Positions 18,120 to 28,273 are shown, numbered from the stretch's first letter. The stretch: DNA of 64,000 nucleotides from Bradyrhizobium sp. 139 (GCF_023074175.1 NZ_JADPKS010000073.1:1-64000), one strand, 5' to 3'. Program-made: numbers and translations. The notes: generated by a model from the letters alone, not told the origin.

Positions 18120-18530
18120 ATGAAACGAATCCTGATCGGCCCGGTCGCGGTGATCGCACTCGCCGCGGGCGGATGGTTCGGCTTCAATCTCTGCATCCAG
18201 CATCGCGCCACTGCAGAGGTCGAGGCGGCCTTCGAGCAGATTCGCAGCAGTGGCGGCAAGGCCAGCCACGGCAAGATCGGGTTCGATCTGTCGACACGCA
18301 CTCTCACGATCGAGGAGGTCAATGTCGAGCCGGGACGGGCCCCTCTGGCCGGCATCAAGGCTGCGAGCTTCAAGGCTGTCGGCGTTCGTCAAGTCGACGA
18401 GGCGCACATTGCGGCCGACAATGTCGAGATCGATGGCGTGGAGTTGGCGATCGACGGCCCCGCAGGTGCGGTGAGCACGAAGGTGACTTACAAGCGCGAG
18501 ATAGCAGTTGGGCTGGTGAAAATCCCTCCC
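18120..18530 (+). pseudogene. Truncated exported or anchored protein, cut by a palindromic repeat
   Basis: The reading frame starts with a signal anchor (MKRILIGPVAVIALAAGGW) and continues as a coherent protein with IRSSGGKASHGKIGFDLSTRTLTIE, up to about residue 137 (TKVTYK). From 18531 the frame enters a palindromic repeat and then runs antisense through the end of aspS, stopping only at 19241. The translated tail (CEHSEASR, DSGLLRCARKDD) is the repeat read as protein. I therefore read this as a gene whose 3' part was lost or displaced by the repeat. Function unknown; the intact relative should be much longer. Confidence 0.65.
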
Positions 18531-18609
18531 CGTCATTGCGAGCACAGCGAAGCATCCAGAGTCCCTCCGCGGGAAGATTCTGGATTGCTTCGCTGCGCTC
18601 GCAAGGACG
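18531..18609. repeat. Palindromic repeat, about 34-bp arms
   Basis: CGTCATTGCGAGCACAGCGA, continuing to 18562, pairs with its imperfect complement at about 18576-18609, leaving a loop of about a dozen bases rich in CCGCGGGA. The sequence type (cattgcgagc...gaagcaatccaga) is a well-known dispersed palindrome of Bradyrhizobium and relatives. It lies inside the reading frame of the truncated gene and 74 bases from the aspS stop. Confidence 0.85.
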
Positions 18610-18683
18610 ATGTGGAGACACTGCCCCCGCGTCCGCCCTTCGCTGAAGCTTCGGCGGGACGAGGGCGGGGAGAGGCGAAGAGC

Positions 18684-20459
18684 TCAGCTCTTCTGCGGCA
18701 GGTTGACCCGCACATGCAGCTCGCGGAGCTGCTTGGTGCTGGCTTCCGATGGTGCGCCCATGAGCAAGTCCATGGCCTGCTGGTTCATCGGGAACAGCGA
18801 GATCTCGCGCAAATTGTTGGTGCCGCACAAAAGCATCACGATGCGGTCTACGCCTGCAGCCATGCCGCCATGCGGCGGGGCGCCGTATTGGAAGGCGCGG
18901 TACATGCCGCCGAAACGCTCGACGACTTCCTGTTCGCCATAGCCTGCGATCTCGAACGCCTTCACCATCGCTTCCGGCACGTGGTTGCGGATACCGCCCG
19001 AGGCGATCTCGTAGCCGTTGCAGGTGATGTCGTACTGGAACGCCTTGATGGTCAGCGGGTCCTGACCCTTCAGCGCATCGAGGCCGCCTTGCGGCATCGA
19101 GAACGGGTTGTGCGAGAAGTCGACCTTCTTGTCGTCCTCGTTGTACTCGTACATCGGGAAGTCGACGATCCAGGCGAGCTCGAACCGCTCCTTGTCGGTG
19201 AGGTTCAATTCCTCGCCGACCTTGTTGCGGGCGAGGCCTGAAAACTTCCAGAACTTGTCGGGATCGCCGGCGACGAAGAAGGCGGCATCGCCTTCCTTGA
19301 CGCCGATCTGCGCGCGGATCGCGGCGGTGCGCTCCGGCCCGATGTTGTTCGCAAGCGGACCCGCGCCCTCGCCGCCCTCACGCCACATGATGTAGCCGAG
19401 GCCGGGCTGCCCCTCTCCTTGCGCCCAGGAGTTCATGCGGTCGCAGAAGGCGCGGCTGCCGCCGCCCGGTGCCGGGATCGCCCAGACCTGGTTCTTGGGG
19501 TCCTCGAGCATACGCGCGAACACCTTGAAGCCGGAGCCGCGGAAATGCTCGGAGACGTCCTGCATCTCGATGGGGTTGCGCAGGTCCGGCTTGTCGCTGC
19601 CGTATTTGCGCAGAGCTTCGGCAAAGGGGATCCGCCGCCAGCCTTTCGTCACCGGCTTGCCCTTGGCGAACTCCTCGAACACGCCGGTGATGACGGGCTC
19701 CATCGCCGCAAAGACGTCCTCCTGCGTGACAAAACTCATCTCGACGTCGAGCTGGTAAAACTCGCCCGGCAGACGGTCGGCGCGCGGGTCCTCGTCGCGG
19801 AAACACGGCGCGATCTGGAAGTAGCGGTCGAAGCCCGACATCATCAGGAGCTGCTTGTATTGCTGCGGCGCCTGCGGCAGCGCGTAGAACTTGCCGGGAT
19901 GGATGCGCGAGGGCACCAGGAAGTCGCGCGCGCCCTCCGGCGAGGACGCGGTCAGGATCGGCGTGTTGAACTCGAAGAAGCCCTGCCCCTTCATGCGGCT
20001 GCGCATGGAATCGATGATCGCGACGCGCGTCATGATGTTCTGGTGCAGCTTCTCGCGGCGCAGGTCGAGGAAACGGTATTTGAGCCGGATGTCCTCGGGA
20101 TATTCCTGGTCGCCGAACACCGGCAGCGGCAGGTCGCCGGCCGGGCCCAGGACCTCGATCTCGCTGACATAGATCTCGATCTTGCCGGTCGGCAGATCGT
20201 CATTGTCGGTGCCTTCGGGGCGCCGGCGGGCCTTGCCGTCCATCCGCACCACGAATTCCGAGCGCAGCTTCTCGGCCTGCGAGAATGCCGGCGAGTCCGG
20301 GTCGACCACGCACTGGGTCAGGCCGTAATGGTCGCGCAGGTCGATGAACAGCACGCCGCCATGGTCGCGAACTCGATGGACCCAGCCCGAGAGGCGGATC
20401 GTCTCGCCAATGTTGCTCTCGCGGAGCGCGCCGCATGTATGTGACCGGTAGCGATGCAT
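18684..20459 (-). CDS. aspS: Aspartyl-tRNA synthetase
   Basis: This class II synthetase of 591 residues is the bacterial-type length. It has an N-terminal OB-fold anticodon domain ([20 protein letters not shown], about 27-46), class II motif 2 ([21 protein letters not shown]) with the AspRS-specific FRDED, the bacterial GAD insertion (about 290-410) and motif 3 ([13 protein letters not shown]) near the C-terminus. Whether it is discriminating or also charges tRNA-Asn depends on gatCAB, which is outside the window. Its 3' end is overlapped antisense by the frame of the truncated gene at 18120. Confidence 0.97.
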   Translation of the reverse strand: MHRYRSHTCGALRESNIGETIRLSGWVHRVRDHGGVLFIDLRDHYGLTQCVVDPDSPAFSQAEKLRSEFVVRMDGKARRRPEGTDNDDLPTGKIEIYVSEIEVLGPAGDLPLPVFGDQEYPEDIRLKYRFLDLRREKLHQNIMTRVAIIDSMRSRMKGQGFFEFNTPILTASSPEGARDFLVPSRIHPGKFYALPQAPQQYKQLLMMSGFDRYFQIAPCFRDEDPRADRLPGEFYQLDVEMSFVTQEDVFAAMEPVITGVFEEFAKGKPVTKGWRRIPFAEALRKYGSDKPDLRNPIEMQDVSEHFRGSGFKVFARMLEDPKNQVWAIPAPGGGSRAFCDRMNSWAQGEGQPGLGYIMWREGGEGAGPLANNIGPERTAAIRAQIGVKEGDAAFFVAGDPDKFWKFSGLARNKVGEELNLTDKERFELAWIVDFPMYEYNEDDKKVDFSHNPFSMPQGGLDALKGQDPLTIKAFQYDITCNGYEIASGGIRNHVPEAMVKAFEIAGYGEQEVVERFGGMYRAFQYGAPPHGGMAAGVDRIVMLLCGTNNLREISLFPMNQQAMDLLMGAPSEASTKQLRELHVRVNLPQKS

Positions 20460-20654
20460 GGTCGTCCCAAAATCAATGTCGGAGGAAGCGAATCGGACGG
20501 CCTGTCACGGCCGATCCGAGTTGCGGCAGGGTTTACCTCGGGAGGACGGGGGCGGCAACCAAGGGAACGGCCTGTTTTCGACCCGAAATGCCCATTTTTG
20601 GCGGCATGGGTCCCAAGCCTTTGCCATCAGGCGTTCCAGCCCTATCTTGAGGTC

Positions 20655-22130
20655 ATGACGGTTCATTTCCCCTTCCAGAACTCCTATTCGGCGCTGCCGG
20701 ATAGCTTCTTCGCACGCGTCGCGCCGACCCCGGTCGCAGCCCCCCGGCTGATCAAGCTGAACCGGTCGCTGGCGGTCCAGCTCGGGCTCGATCCTGATAT
20801 GCTGGAGACCCCTGAGGGCGCCGAGATCCTCGCGGGCAAGACGGTTCCCACCGGCGCGGACCCCATCGCCATGGCCTATGCCGGCCACCAGTTCGGGCAA
20901 TTCGTGCCCCAGCTCGGCGACGGGCGGGCGATCCTGCTCGGCGAGGTCATCGACAAGGACGGCGTCCGCCGCGACATCCAGCTCAAGGGCTCGGGCCCCA
21001 CCCCGTTCTCCCGCCGCGGCGACGGCCGCGCCGCGCTCGGTCCGGTGCTGCGCGAATATATCGTCAGCGAAGCCATGTTCGCGCTGGGCATTCCGACCAC
21101 GCGCTCGCTCGCCGCCGTCGTCACCGGCGAGCACGTCATCCGCGAGACCGCGCTGCCCGGCGCCGTGCTGACGCGCGTCGCTTCCAGCCACATCCGCGTC
21201 GGCACGTTCCAGTTCTTCGCCGTCCGGCGCGACACCGACGCAATCCGCAGGCTCGCCGATCATGTCATCGCCCGCCATGATCCGGAGCTATCTGGTGCCG
21301 AGCGGCCCTATCACGCGCTGCTCGCCGGTGTCGTCGCCCGCCAGGCCGATCTCGTCGCGCGCTGGCTGCTGGTCGGCTTCATCCACGGCGTCATGAATAC
21401 CGACAACTCTTCGATCTCCGGCGAGACCATCGATTACGGCCCCTGCGCCTTCATGGATGCCTACAATCCCGCGCAGGTCTTCTCGTCGATCGACGAGACG
21501 GGCCGCTACGCCTATGCCAACCAGCCCCGCATCGCGCTGTGGAATCTGACACGGCTCGCAGAGTGCCTGCTGCCGCTGTTCGGCGAGGAGCAGGAGAAGA
21601 CGATCGAGCAGGCGCAGGAAATTCTCGGTGCGTTTCCCGATATCTTCAGCAAGGCGTATCAGGCGGGCCTGCGCAAGAAGGTCGGCCTGTTCACGGAGCG
21701 CGACGGTGATGACGCGCTGATCCAGGATTTACTGGATGCGATGGCTAAGAACACCGCCGACTTCACTCTCACCTTCCGCAAGCTGGGCGACGCTGCAGGC
21801 GACGAGACTGCCGACGAGGCGCGCGCGCAGTTCATGGATCCCGCAGCCTTCGATGAGTGGGCCAAGCGCTGGCGCGAGCGTCTCGCGGCCGAGCCGCAAA
21901 CCGCAGCCGAGCGGCAGGCCGTCATGCACGCGGTCAATCCGATGTTCATCCCGCGCAATCACCGCGTCGAGGCCGTGATCCAGGCTGCGGTCAACAACGA
22001 CGACTACGCACCGTTCGAGGAGCTGCTGAAGGTCTTGGCCAAGCCGTACGAGGATCAGCCGGAGGACGCCGCCTATGCCGATCCGCCGCTACCGGATCAG
22101 CGCGTGTTGCAGACGTTCTGCGGGACGTGA
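20655..22130 (+). CDS. selO: SelO-type protein adenylyltransferase
   Basis: This 491-residue protein is the SelO/YdiU (UPF0061) pseudokinase-fold AMPylase. Motifs include [40 protein letters not shown] and the active-site segment [20 protein letters not shown]. The start at 20655 ([11 protein letters not shown]) has TGAGG upstream and matches the family N-terminus. SelO transfers AMP from ATP to protein hydroxyls and is linked to redox homeostasis. Many SelO proteins end in a selenocysteine or a cysteine; here the C-terminus is QTFCGT, so the Sec position is cysteine. Confidence 0.95.
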   Translation: MTVHFPFQNSYSALPDSFFARVAPTPVAAPRLIKLNRSLAVQLGLDPDMLETPEGAEILAGKTVPTGADPIAMAYAGHQFGQFVPQLGDGRAILLGEVIDKDGVRRDIQLKGSGPTPFSRRGDGRAALGPVLREYIVSEAMFALGIPTTRSLAAVVTGEHVIRETALPGAVLTRVASSHIRVGTFQFFAVRRDTDAIRRLADHVIARHDPELSGAERPYHALLAGVVARQADLVARWLLVGFIHGVMNTDNSSISGETIDYGPCAFMDAYNPAQVFSSIDETGRYAYANQPRIALWNLTRLAECLLPLFGEEQEKTIEQAQEILGAFPDIFSKAYQAGLRKKVGLFTERDGDDALIQDLLDAMAKNTADFTLTFRKLGDAAGDETADEARAQFMDPAAFDEWAKRWRERLAAEPQTAAERQAVMHAVNPMFIPRNHRVEAVIQAAVNNDDYAPFEELLKVLAKPYEDQPEDAAYADPPLPDQRVLQTFCGT

Positions 22131-22200
22131 GGCGGACTTATCTTCGTAGGGTGGATTAGTCTTACTGCGTCATAAGTTTCTTCGCGTTCGTGACGCGGCA

Positions 22201-22970
22201 ATGGCGCCGCAGCAAGGACATCGCGGCAAGATTTTAGTGAGATCGCGGATCAGCCGCATGCGCATGGTTGCGATCGAGTTCACCGCATGGAGCGACGTCA
22301 TGGCGCTCGGCGCGCCCCGCAGTCTCAGCTTCATCGGCATCGCAGCCGGTGCAGCCGCGACAATCGTATCTCTACGTCTGTTCGGCGGCGCGCACACCGA
22401 TGCCTCGATTGCGGCCTACGGCGTTCTCAGCCGCATGATGACATTTGCTTACTTCCCGCTGCTCGGCATGAGCCTCGCCCTCCAGGCAATGGTCAGCAAC
22501 AATTATGGTGCGGGCCTGTGGTCGCGTTCCAATTCCACGCTGAAACTGGCCCTGGTCTGGAGCCTGGCCTACGCAGGCCTCGCCGAGATTGGTCTGATCC
22601 TGTTCCGGCACCAATTGGGGGACTGTTTGTGTCGGATGCGGTCGTGATCCAGCAGGTGGCCGAGATCACGCCAACCTTCGTCACCGTGATGATGATCGCG
22701 AATTATTTCCAAAGCATCGGAGATGTCAGTCGTTCGGCGCTGCTGTCGCTCTCGCGCACCTACCTGTTTGCCGTACCGCTCATCTTCCTGCTGCCGCTTG
22801 CGGTCGGCGAAATAGGCATCTGGCTGGCGTTACCGGTGGCGGACGCGTCTCTGGTGGCCGTGACGTTGATGGTGTTGAAGGCGAGATCAGCGCAAGCCGA
22901 ATGGGGATTGTTTCAAGTGGTCAGACAGCATCCACGGCTACTTCCATCGCGGGGCGGCGCGGTGCATTAA
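22201..22970 (+). pseudogene. MATE-family transporter remnant, frameshifted
   Basis: Two overlapping frames together spell the C-terminal half of a MATE multidrug/toxin exporter. The first (to 22647) holds GAPRSLSFIGIAAGAAATI, YGVLSRMMTFAYFPLLGMS and LALQAMVSNNYGAGLWSR. At the GGGGG run near 22616-22620 the similarity passes to another frame (GLFVSDAVVIQQVAEITPTF onwards) ending at 22970. The first half of a normal MATE protein, roughly 200 residues, is missing upstream. This is a 5'-truncated and frameshifted relic unless the G-run is a sequencing error, which would still leave it truncated. Confidence 0.75.
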
Positions 22971-23074
22971 CGAACCGTCCACCATCCAATCCACCCCGCA
23001 GCCGGTAACCACGACAATTAACAGACCCTCAACGCGACCCCGACAAGTCTAGCGGTCTTTCGGGGGACTTTGCC

Positions 23075-23185
23075 GTGGATCTGTTGGTGTTCGAATTCCT
23101 GGGACTGGCGCTGGTCGCCATGTGCGTGCTCGTGGTGGCGCTGCCGTGCGCCCGGAAATCCTCGCAGCGGATCCGTTACGAATAG
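23075..23185 (+). CDS. Candidate 36-residue membrane protein
   Basis: A GTG-started frame of 36 residues has GGGGGA seven bases upstream. It codes for one hydrophobic helix (FEFLGLALVAMCVLVVALP, about 6-24) followed by a basic tail (CARKSSQRIRYE), the build of a small inner-membrane protein. It lies 116 bases upstream of rnd in the otherwise empty 22971-23301 space. No homologue is known to me. The evidence is the RBS, the start codon and the helix only. Confidence 0.4.
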   Translation: MDLLVFEFLGLALVAMCVLVVALPCARKSSQRIRYE

Positions 23186-23301
23186 GAATTTTGGCCGCCT
23201 CAAGCGATTTCGGCCCAAATGCAAGGCTCGAATTCGCTCCAACCCCCTTGACATCACAGCGCTTTCGGCAGAACGGCTGATGATCTCGTCATGGGCCGTT
23301 C

Positions 23302-24453
23302 ATGGATTTGATTACCACCACCGCTGACCTTGCGGCTGCCTGCAGCCGGTTGGCCAAGCACCCCGTCATTACCGTCGATACCGAGTTCCTGCGCGAAACC
23401 ACCTATTACCCGCTGCTGTGCGTGGTGCAGATGGCAAGCGCCGAGGAAGCCATCGTCATCGACACCCTGGCCGAGGGCATCGACCTCAAGCCGTTCTTCG
23501 AGCTGATGGGCAACGAGGGCGTGCTGAAGGTATTCCACGCCGCCCGCCAGGACATCGAGATCATTTGGCACCAGGCCAACATCATCCCGCACCCGGTGTT
23601 CGACACCCAGGTCGCGGCCATGGTGCTCGGCTATGGCGACAGCATCGCCTACGACCAGCTGGTCGAGAAGGTTACCGGCCACCGGCCGGACAAGACCCAC
23701 CGCTTCACCGACTGGTCGCGCCGGCCGCTGACCAAGGAGCAGATGCACTACGCGGTGTCTGACGTCACTCACTTGCGCGACGTGTTCGCAGCGCTCGACG
23801 CCGACCTCAAGAAGCGGCGCCGCAGCGAGTGGGTCTCCATCGAGATGGAGGTCCTGACCTCGCCCAAGACCTACGACTTCCATCCCGAGCGCGCCTGGGA
23901 ACGGCTGAAGACGCGGGTCCGCAAGCCCAAGGACCTCGCGGTCCTGATGGAGGTCGCCGCCTGGCGCGAGCAGGAAGCGCAGAGCCGCGACGTGCCGCGC
24001 GGCCGCGTGCTACGGGATGAAGCCGTCAGCGACATTGCGAGCCACGCGCCGAACACGCTGGAAAAACTCGCCCATCTCCGCTCGGTGCCGAAGGGATTTG
24101 AGAAATCCAAATGGGGCGCGGACATCGTCGCCGCAGTCGAGCGCGGGCTGGCGCGGGATTTTTCGACGCTGCCGAAGCTGGAGAAGCCGCGCAACAATAA
24201 CAACGGCGCGGCAATCGTCGAGCTGTTGAAGGTCTTGCTGCGCATGACCGCCGAGCGCCACGCGGTCGCCAGCAAGGTGATCGCCACCGTCGACGATCTT
24301 GAAGAGATCGCGGCCGACGACGAGGCCGACGTGCCGGCCTTGCGCGGCTGGCGCCGCGAGCTGTTCGGCGATGCCGCGCTGAAGCTGAAGCGCGGCGAGC
24401 TCGCCCTGGCGATCGAGAAAGGCCGCGTGATCGGGGTTCAGAGGGCGGAATAG
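23302..24453 (+). CDS. rnd: Ribonuclease D
   Basis: This 383-residue 3'-5' exoribonuclease trims tRNA and other small RNA ends. The DEDD exonuclease domain (about 1-170) shows motif [15 protein letters not shown] (Asp26, Glu28), motif [14 protein letters not shown] and motif [17 protein letters not shown] with the DEDDy-type tyrosine. A central HRDC domain (about 205-285, [20 protein letters not shown]) contacts RNA. Length equals the usual RNase D. It is monocistronic and followed by a palindromic repeat. Confidence 0.96.
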   Translation: MDLITTTADLAAACSRLAKHPVITVDTEFLRETTYYPLLCVVQMASAEEAIVIDTLAEGIDLKPFFELMGNEGVLKVFHAARQDIEIIWHQANIIPHPVFDTQVAAMVLGYGDSIAYDQLVEKVTGHRPDKTHRFTDWSRRPLTKEQMHYAVSDVTHLRDVFAALDADLKKRRRSEWVSIEMEVLTSPKTYDFHPERAWERLKTRVRKPKDLAVLMEVAAWREQEAQSRDVPRGRVLRDEAVSDIASHAPNTLEKLAHLRSVPKGFEKSKWGADIVAAVERGLARDFSTLPKLEKPRNNNNGAAIVELLKVLLRMTAERHAVASKVIATVDDLEEIAADDEADVPALRGWRRELFGDAALKLKRGELALAIEKGRVIGVQRAE

Positions 24454-24488
24454 GCCCTGCCAATTATCAACGCGCGACAATGATCACC

Positions 24489-24622
24489 CCGTCATCCTGA
24501 GGTGCGAGGCGTGCGGTGCGAAGCATCGCACGAGGAGCCTCGAAGGATGCACGGCCCCGCTGCCGCAGTCGGGCCGTCGCCCTTCGAGGGCCGCCGAAGA
24601 GGCGGCCACTTCAGGGTGACGG
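24489..24622. repeat. Palindromic intergenic repeat between rnd and aminotransferase
   Basis: Outer arms CCGTCATCCTGAGGTG (24489-24504) and CACTTCAGGGTGACGG (24607-24622) pair, as do inner arms around GCCTCGAAGGATGCACGGCC (24538-24557) and its imperfect complement at 24571-24590. It fills most of the space between two convergent genes. The type (gtcatcctgaggtgc...cctcgaaggatg) is a common dispersed element in this bacterial group. Confidence 0.8.
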
Positions 24623-24641
24623 CGATAGAGTAGGACCCGCT

Positions 24642-26024
24642 TTACGCCGGCGTCAGCTTCGCCACTTCGTCCTTCATGTCATCCAGCACGCCTGAAATCG
24701 CCGCGACCAGCTCGTCGACCTGGGCCTTGGTGACAATCAGCGGCGGGCAGATGGCGATGGCATCCAGCATGTTGCGCGAGATCACGCCGCGCTCCTGGAG
24801 CATGCGGCTCGCCATGCCGCCGACGGCGCCGGGTGTCGCCGCCGCCGTCTTGCGTTGCTTGTCGAGCACGAGCTCGATCGCCGCGATCATGCCGACACCG
24901 CGGACCTCACCAACCAGCGGATGGCTGGTGAGCTCGCGCAGCTTGCCCTGCATGTAGCCGCCGAGCTCGGCGGCATGTGCGACCAGGCCGCGCTCCTCGA
25001 TGATCTTGAGGTTCTCCAGCGCGATGGCCGAGCCGACGGGATGGCCGCCCGCGGTAAAACCGTGGCCGAGCACGCCGATCTTGTTGCTCTCGTCCGCGAT
25101 CGGCTCGAACATGCGATCGTTCATGATGATCGCCGACAGCGGGAAATAGCTCGAGGTGATCTGCTTGGAGACGACGATCGCATCGGGTTTGATGCCATAG
25201 GTCTCGCAGCCGAACATCTTGCCGGTGCGGCCGAAGCCGCAGATCACCTCGTCGGCGACCAGCAGGATGTCGTACGTCTTCAGGACGTTCTGGATCTTGT
25301 CCCAATAGGTCGCCGGCGGCACGATGACGCCGCCCGCCCCCATCACCGGCTCGCCGAAAAAGGCGGCGATCGTATCAGGCCCTTCCTTCTGGATCAGCGC
25401 ATCGAGCTCCTCGGCCCGCCGCGTCGCGAACGCTTCCTCGCTCTCGCCGGGCGCGCCGTCCTTGTAGAAATGCGGCGAGCCCGTGTGCAGGATGTTGGGC
25501 AGCGGCAGGTCAAACGAACGGTGGTTGTTCGGCAGGCCGGTGAGGCTTGCCGACGCGATCGTGACGCCGTGATAGGCGCGCATGCGGCTGATCACCTTCT
25601 TGCGCTGCGACTGGCCCAGCGCATTGGAGCGATAGGCGATCAGCTTCAGGACGGTATCGTTCGCCTCCGAGCCGGAATTGGTGAAGAACACCTTGCTCAT
25701 CGGCACCGGCGCGAGCGCCACCAGCTTCTCGGCGAGGTCGATCGAGGGCCCGTGCGATTTGGCGGAGAACGTATGGTAGAATGGCAGCGCCTGCATCTGC
25801 CTGTGCGCCGCTTCGACCAGCCGCTTCTCGTTGAATCCGAGCCCGACGCTCCACAGGCCAGCCATCGCCTCGAAATAACGCTTGCCCGACGCGTCGAACA
25901 CGTAAGGGCCCTCGCCGCGCTCGATCACCAGCGGACCGGCCTGCTGATGCGCGCGCGCATTGGTATAGGCATGGAGCTGGTAGGCCACATCCCGGGCCTC
26001 TTGCGAATTGGGCAGCATGGACAT
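24642..26024 (-). CDS. Class III PLP aminotransferase
   Basis: This protein of about 460 residues belongs to the omega-amino-acid:pyruvate / aspartate-aminotransferase-family group. Seen are FTNSGSEANDTVLKL (cofactor phosphate binding), RAYHGVTIASASLTG, LVADEVICGFGRTG (with the pyridine-ring Asp) and the Schiff-base lysine in VVSKQITSSYFPLSA, then HGFTAGGHPVGSA. Members transfer amino groups from terminal amines such as putrescine, beta-alanine or taurine to pyruvate. The start was taken at 26024 (MSMLPNSQ); an in-frame ATG at 26039 is equally close. No pathway partner adjoins it, so the amine donor is unknown. Confidence 0.92.
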   Translation of the reverse strand: MSMLPNSQEARDVAYQLHAYTNARAHQQAGPLVIERGEGPYVFDASGKRYFEAMAGLWSVGLGFNEKRLVEAAHRQMQALPFYHTFSAKSHGPSIDLAEKLVALAPVPMSKVFFTNSGSEANDTVLKLIAYRSNALGQSQRKKVISRMRAYHGVTIASASLTGLPNNHRSFDLPLPNILHTGSPHFYKDGAPGESEEAFATRRAEELDALIQKEGPDTIAAFFGEPVMGAGGVIVPPATYWDKIQNVLKTYDILLVADEVICGFGRTGKMFGCETYGIKPDAIVVSKQITSSYFPLSAIIMNDRMFEPIADESNKIGVLGHGFTAGGHPVGSAIALENLKIIEERGLVAHAAELGGYMQGKLRELTSHPLVGEVRGVGMIAAIELVLDKQRKTAAATPGAVGGMASRMLQERGVISRNMLDAIAICPPLIVTKAQVDELVAAISGVLDDMKDEVAKLTPA

Positions 26025-26183
26025 TTGCGGGGATCCCATAAGTGGTCACGTCGCCGGCGGCGGCCAGCGTCATCACTCGATGATTACGTCACTTGGCTAT
26101 TGCGACGGGACCAAACTTGCAACGCCAATTCGTCGGCAGCAAGCGCTCAGCAGCGTTGCACAAAGCCGCACACGGCGGGGCTC

Positions 26184-26354
26184 TCAAGCCGCCCCGTCGT
26201 CATCTCCATCGTCAGCGGCGGCAACGGCTTCCCTCACCTCGACCAGCGCCACCGAAAGCAGATAAACGGTCGTGGGCAAGCCGAGGCGTCGCGCCGTCTC
26301 GGCGGTACGCGACAAATCGCTCGCCAGCTCTTTGAGCCGCTCTCCCCGTGACAA
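26184..26354 (-). CDS. Possible small protein (56 residues)
   Basis: A frame with a TTG start at 26354 codes for SRGERLKELASDLSRTAETA and then LGLPTTVYLLSVALVEVREA, ending in an acidic tail (DDGDDDGAA). The amphipathic, uninterrupted helix pattern looks like a real small soluble protein. The ribosome-binding site is weak (a G-rich stretch upstream). It sits between the aminotransferase and the isochorismatase-fold gene, with its start 35 bases past the latter's stop. No known family is recognised. Confidence 0.45.
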   Translation of the reverse strand: MSRGERLKELASDLSRTAETARRLGLPTTVYLLSVALVEVREAVAAADDGDDDGAA

Positions 26355-26388
26355 TGTCCCACCCCATCCATCCGCCGATCGCGGCCGC

Positions 26389-26952
26389 CTACACCGCGGT
26401 GGCGCCGCTGGTTCTGACCAGTTCGGCGCTGGCGTGGATCGTAGCAAAATTCCCGAGAACATTCACTATCGCATGCTTGTAGGCGGCGGCATCGCCCGTG
26501 CCGGGCTGCCGGCAGGCCACGGCGTCTCCGACCACCTGGTAGCGATGGCAGCGGTGAAACCCGTCGACGGCGGTGGCCAGGATGGTTTCGTCGAGGGAAA
26601 AGCCGATCAGAATGCAGCGCACATTGCGGATATTGGACATGTAATCCACGAACCGCGAGGAACTGTAGGCTGACGGCAGCGGGTGCTCGAACGTCAATTC
26701 ACCGGGCCGCGGCTTCGCCTCCGCGATCCAATCGGTCAGCCTGGATGCCGGATTGAACCAGGCCGCCTGGGCGATGCGCTTCAGATGCATCACCGGCCAG
26801 AAATTGGTGCGCCACAGCGTCAGGAGTTCCAGGCAGCGCACGGTGGCGGCCTCGCCGTCGAGGATGACGTGGCGACGCCCGGGGGTCAGATATTCGACCT
26901 GGAGATCCGCACAGACCAGGATCGGCGGATCATCGGGGATGGATGCCAGCAT
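26389..26952 (-). CDS. Isochorismatase-fold protein lacking catalytic residues
   Basis: At 187 residues it has the size and layout of the isochorismatase-like hydrolases. The first catalytic position is kept (Asp in VCADLQVEYL). At the lysine position the usual GE..xxK...SAF region reads GELTFEHPLPSAYSS, with His instead of Lys. At the nucleophile position the usual G...D.CV.AT reads GFSLDETILATAVDG, with Thr in place of Cys. Both substitutions suggest a non-hydrolytic or altered enzyme. It is the third gene of an operon with two GNAT-like genes, 25 bases after the second. Confidence 0.72.
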   Translation of the reverse strand: MLASIPDDPPILVCADLQVEYLTPGRRHVILDGEAATVRCLELLTLWRTNFWPVMHLKRIAQAAWFNPASRLTDWIAEAKPRPGELTFEHPLPSAYSSSRFVDYMSNIRNVRCILIGFSLDETILATAVDGFHRCHRYQVVGDAVACRQPGTGDAAAYKHAIVNVLGNFATIHASAELVRTSGATAV

Positions 26953-26977
26953 GATCTTGCGCGGAGCTGCACCGGTT

Positions 26978-27598
26978 TCAATGGTTGGCGAGTGCGACGT
27001 CCCGCAACGGCGAGGTCACCGCCCGCCCCGCCGATGCGTCGAGCACGCCGGGCCGGTCCCAATCGCCCTCGGGACGGATGATCACATAGGGATCGCTGTC
27101 CAGCGTGATGGCGTCCGGCCCCGGCTCGATCTCCAGCAGCATTTCCGTGTAGGAGAAATCCGAAAAAGTGATCTTGCGGTTGTGACCGAGCGGCTTGGCG
27201 CCGAAATGAGCCCAGAAATCGACCAGCCGGTCCTGGGCCTGGCCGTAGATCTTGCGGAAGCCCTTGCGCTTCACATAGTCGACGCTCGCCTGCACCAGCT
27301 TGAACGAGAGGCGCGAGCGCCGATATTGGTGGCGTACCGCGAGCCGCTCCACCTTGGCGAAATCGCCGAAGAAGCGCACCCGCAGGCAGCCCGCAGGCTC
27401 GTTGCCGACATAGCCGATGAAGTGCGCTGCGACCATGTCGTTGCCGTCGAATTCCTCCTCGAACGGACAATCCTGCTCGGCCAGATAGACCGCGGCGCGA
27501 ATGGCGGTGACCAGCATGAGATCGCCGGGATCGCGCGCGAGGCGGATGGTGATGGCGCGGGAATCGGGCTTCGCCAGAGGAATCTTAGTGCCGTGCAT
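26978..27598 (-). CDS. GNAT-family acyltransferase
   Basis: This 206-residue protein has a GNAT core (about 15-150). A charged first helix contains AIRAAVYLAEQDCPFEEEFDGN, whose spacing recalls both small GNATs and the acyl-homoserine-lactone-synthase fold. It continues with CLRVRFFGDFAKVERLAV, RRSRLSFKLVQASVDYVK (CoA loop) and GFRKIYGQAQDRLVDFWAHFG. The ATG at 27598 has AAGGAG about eight bases upstream; a TTG two codons earlier is less likely. It overlaps the preceding gene by 14 bases. The acyl donor and acceptor are unknown. Confidence 0.82.
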   Translation of the reverse strand: MHGTKIPLAKPDSRAITIRLARDPGDLMLVTAIRAAVYLAEQDCPFEEEFDGNDMVAAHFIGYVGNEPAGCLRVRFFGDFAKVERLAVRHQYRRSRLSFKLVQASVDYVKRKGFRKIYGQAQDRLVDFWAHFGAKPLGHNRKITFSDFSYTEMLLEIEPGPDAITLDSDPYVIIRPEGDWDRPGVLDASAGRAVTSPLRDVALANH

Positions 27599-28202
27599 CT
27601 GCAAAACTCCTTGCTTGGATGATCGCGCCCGGCATCCGCATCGGCTGCCGATGCCAAGGCCGCTCGTAACACCAGAGATCGGGCTGGAAGCTCGGGACGG
27701 GTTCGAACCCCGTCGCCTTCATGATATCGCGTCCGGCCACGGTTGCCGGCTGCGCATAGCAATCCGCGCCGCGAAATCTTATCTGACGCAGATGAGCCGC
27801 GGCCTTGCCGAGACCGGCGATGCTGCGGCCCGTCGCCGCGATCGCCCAGATGTAGATGGCAGCAACGTCCTCCTTCGCGGAAGCGAGGTAGTGCGTCTCG
27901 GGCGCGGTGAGGCAGATCTCGTCGAGCAGCAGCGCGTCATGCCCACGGTCGTTCAGAAACAGAAAGGCCATGCCGCCGAGCAGATTGCCCTTGCGGCTGA
28001 ACGTCAGGATGCTCTGCGGATCGAACGTGAAATATCTCGCAAGCTCCGCCGTTCCGATCTGCACGCCTGGCACCAGCCGGTGCGCCATTTCGGAAAGCGC
28101 GACAATTTCGGAAGATTGCGCACAACGGACATCGACGTCCGGACTCAGCGGCAAGGCATCGAAATCATGCCTTGCGGCAAACGAGCCCCTTTCCATACTC
28201 AT
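27585..28202 (-). CDS. GNAT-like protein, first gene of LysR-linked operon
   Basis: The protein has 205 residues. The segment ILTFSRKGNLLGGMAFLFLN followed by ALLLDEICLTAPE, AIYIWAIAATGRSIAGLGKA and a late MKATGFEPVPSF follows the strand-helix order of a GNAT fold, but the CoA-binding loop is not canonical, so it may be a divergent or non-catalytic relative. It is divergent from a LysR-type regulator with 71 bases between start codons and overlaps the next GNAT gene, so regulation by that LysR protein is likely. No characterised function is known to me. Confidence 0.65.
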   Translation of the reverse strand: MSMERGSFAARHDFDALPLSPDVDVRCAQSSEIVALSEMAHRLVPGVQIGTAELARYFTFDPQSILTFSRKGNLLGGMAFLFLNDRGHDALLLDEICLTAPETHYLASAKEDVAAIYIWAIAATGRSIAGLGKAAAHLRQIRFRGADCYAQPATVAGRDIMKATGFEPVPSFQPDLWCYERPWHRQPMRMPGAIIQARSFADARH

Positions 28203-28273
28203 GTCACGCCTCTATCGTTCGAGGCTATAGTGCCCCGCTATGACGACGAGCTTAGCGGCTGGGGATCAGGAGT

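Noticed and set aside
27696-27714. A perfect tRNA T-arm-like sequence (GACGGGTTCGAACCCCGTC)
   Set aside because: It codes for part of a conserved GF-E-P-V segment in the GNAT-like gene on the minus strand, and I found no acceptor, D or anticodon stems around it.
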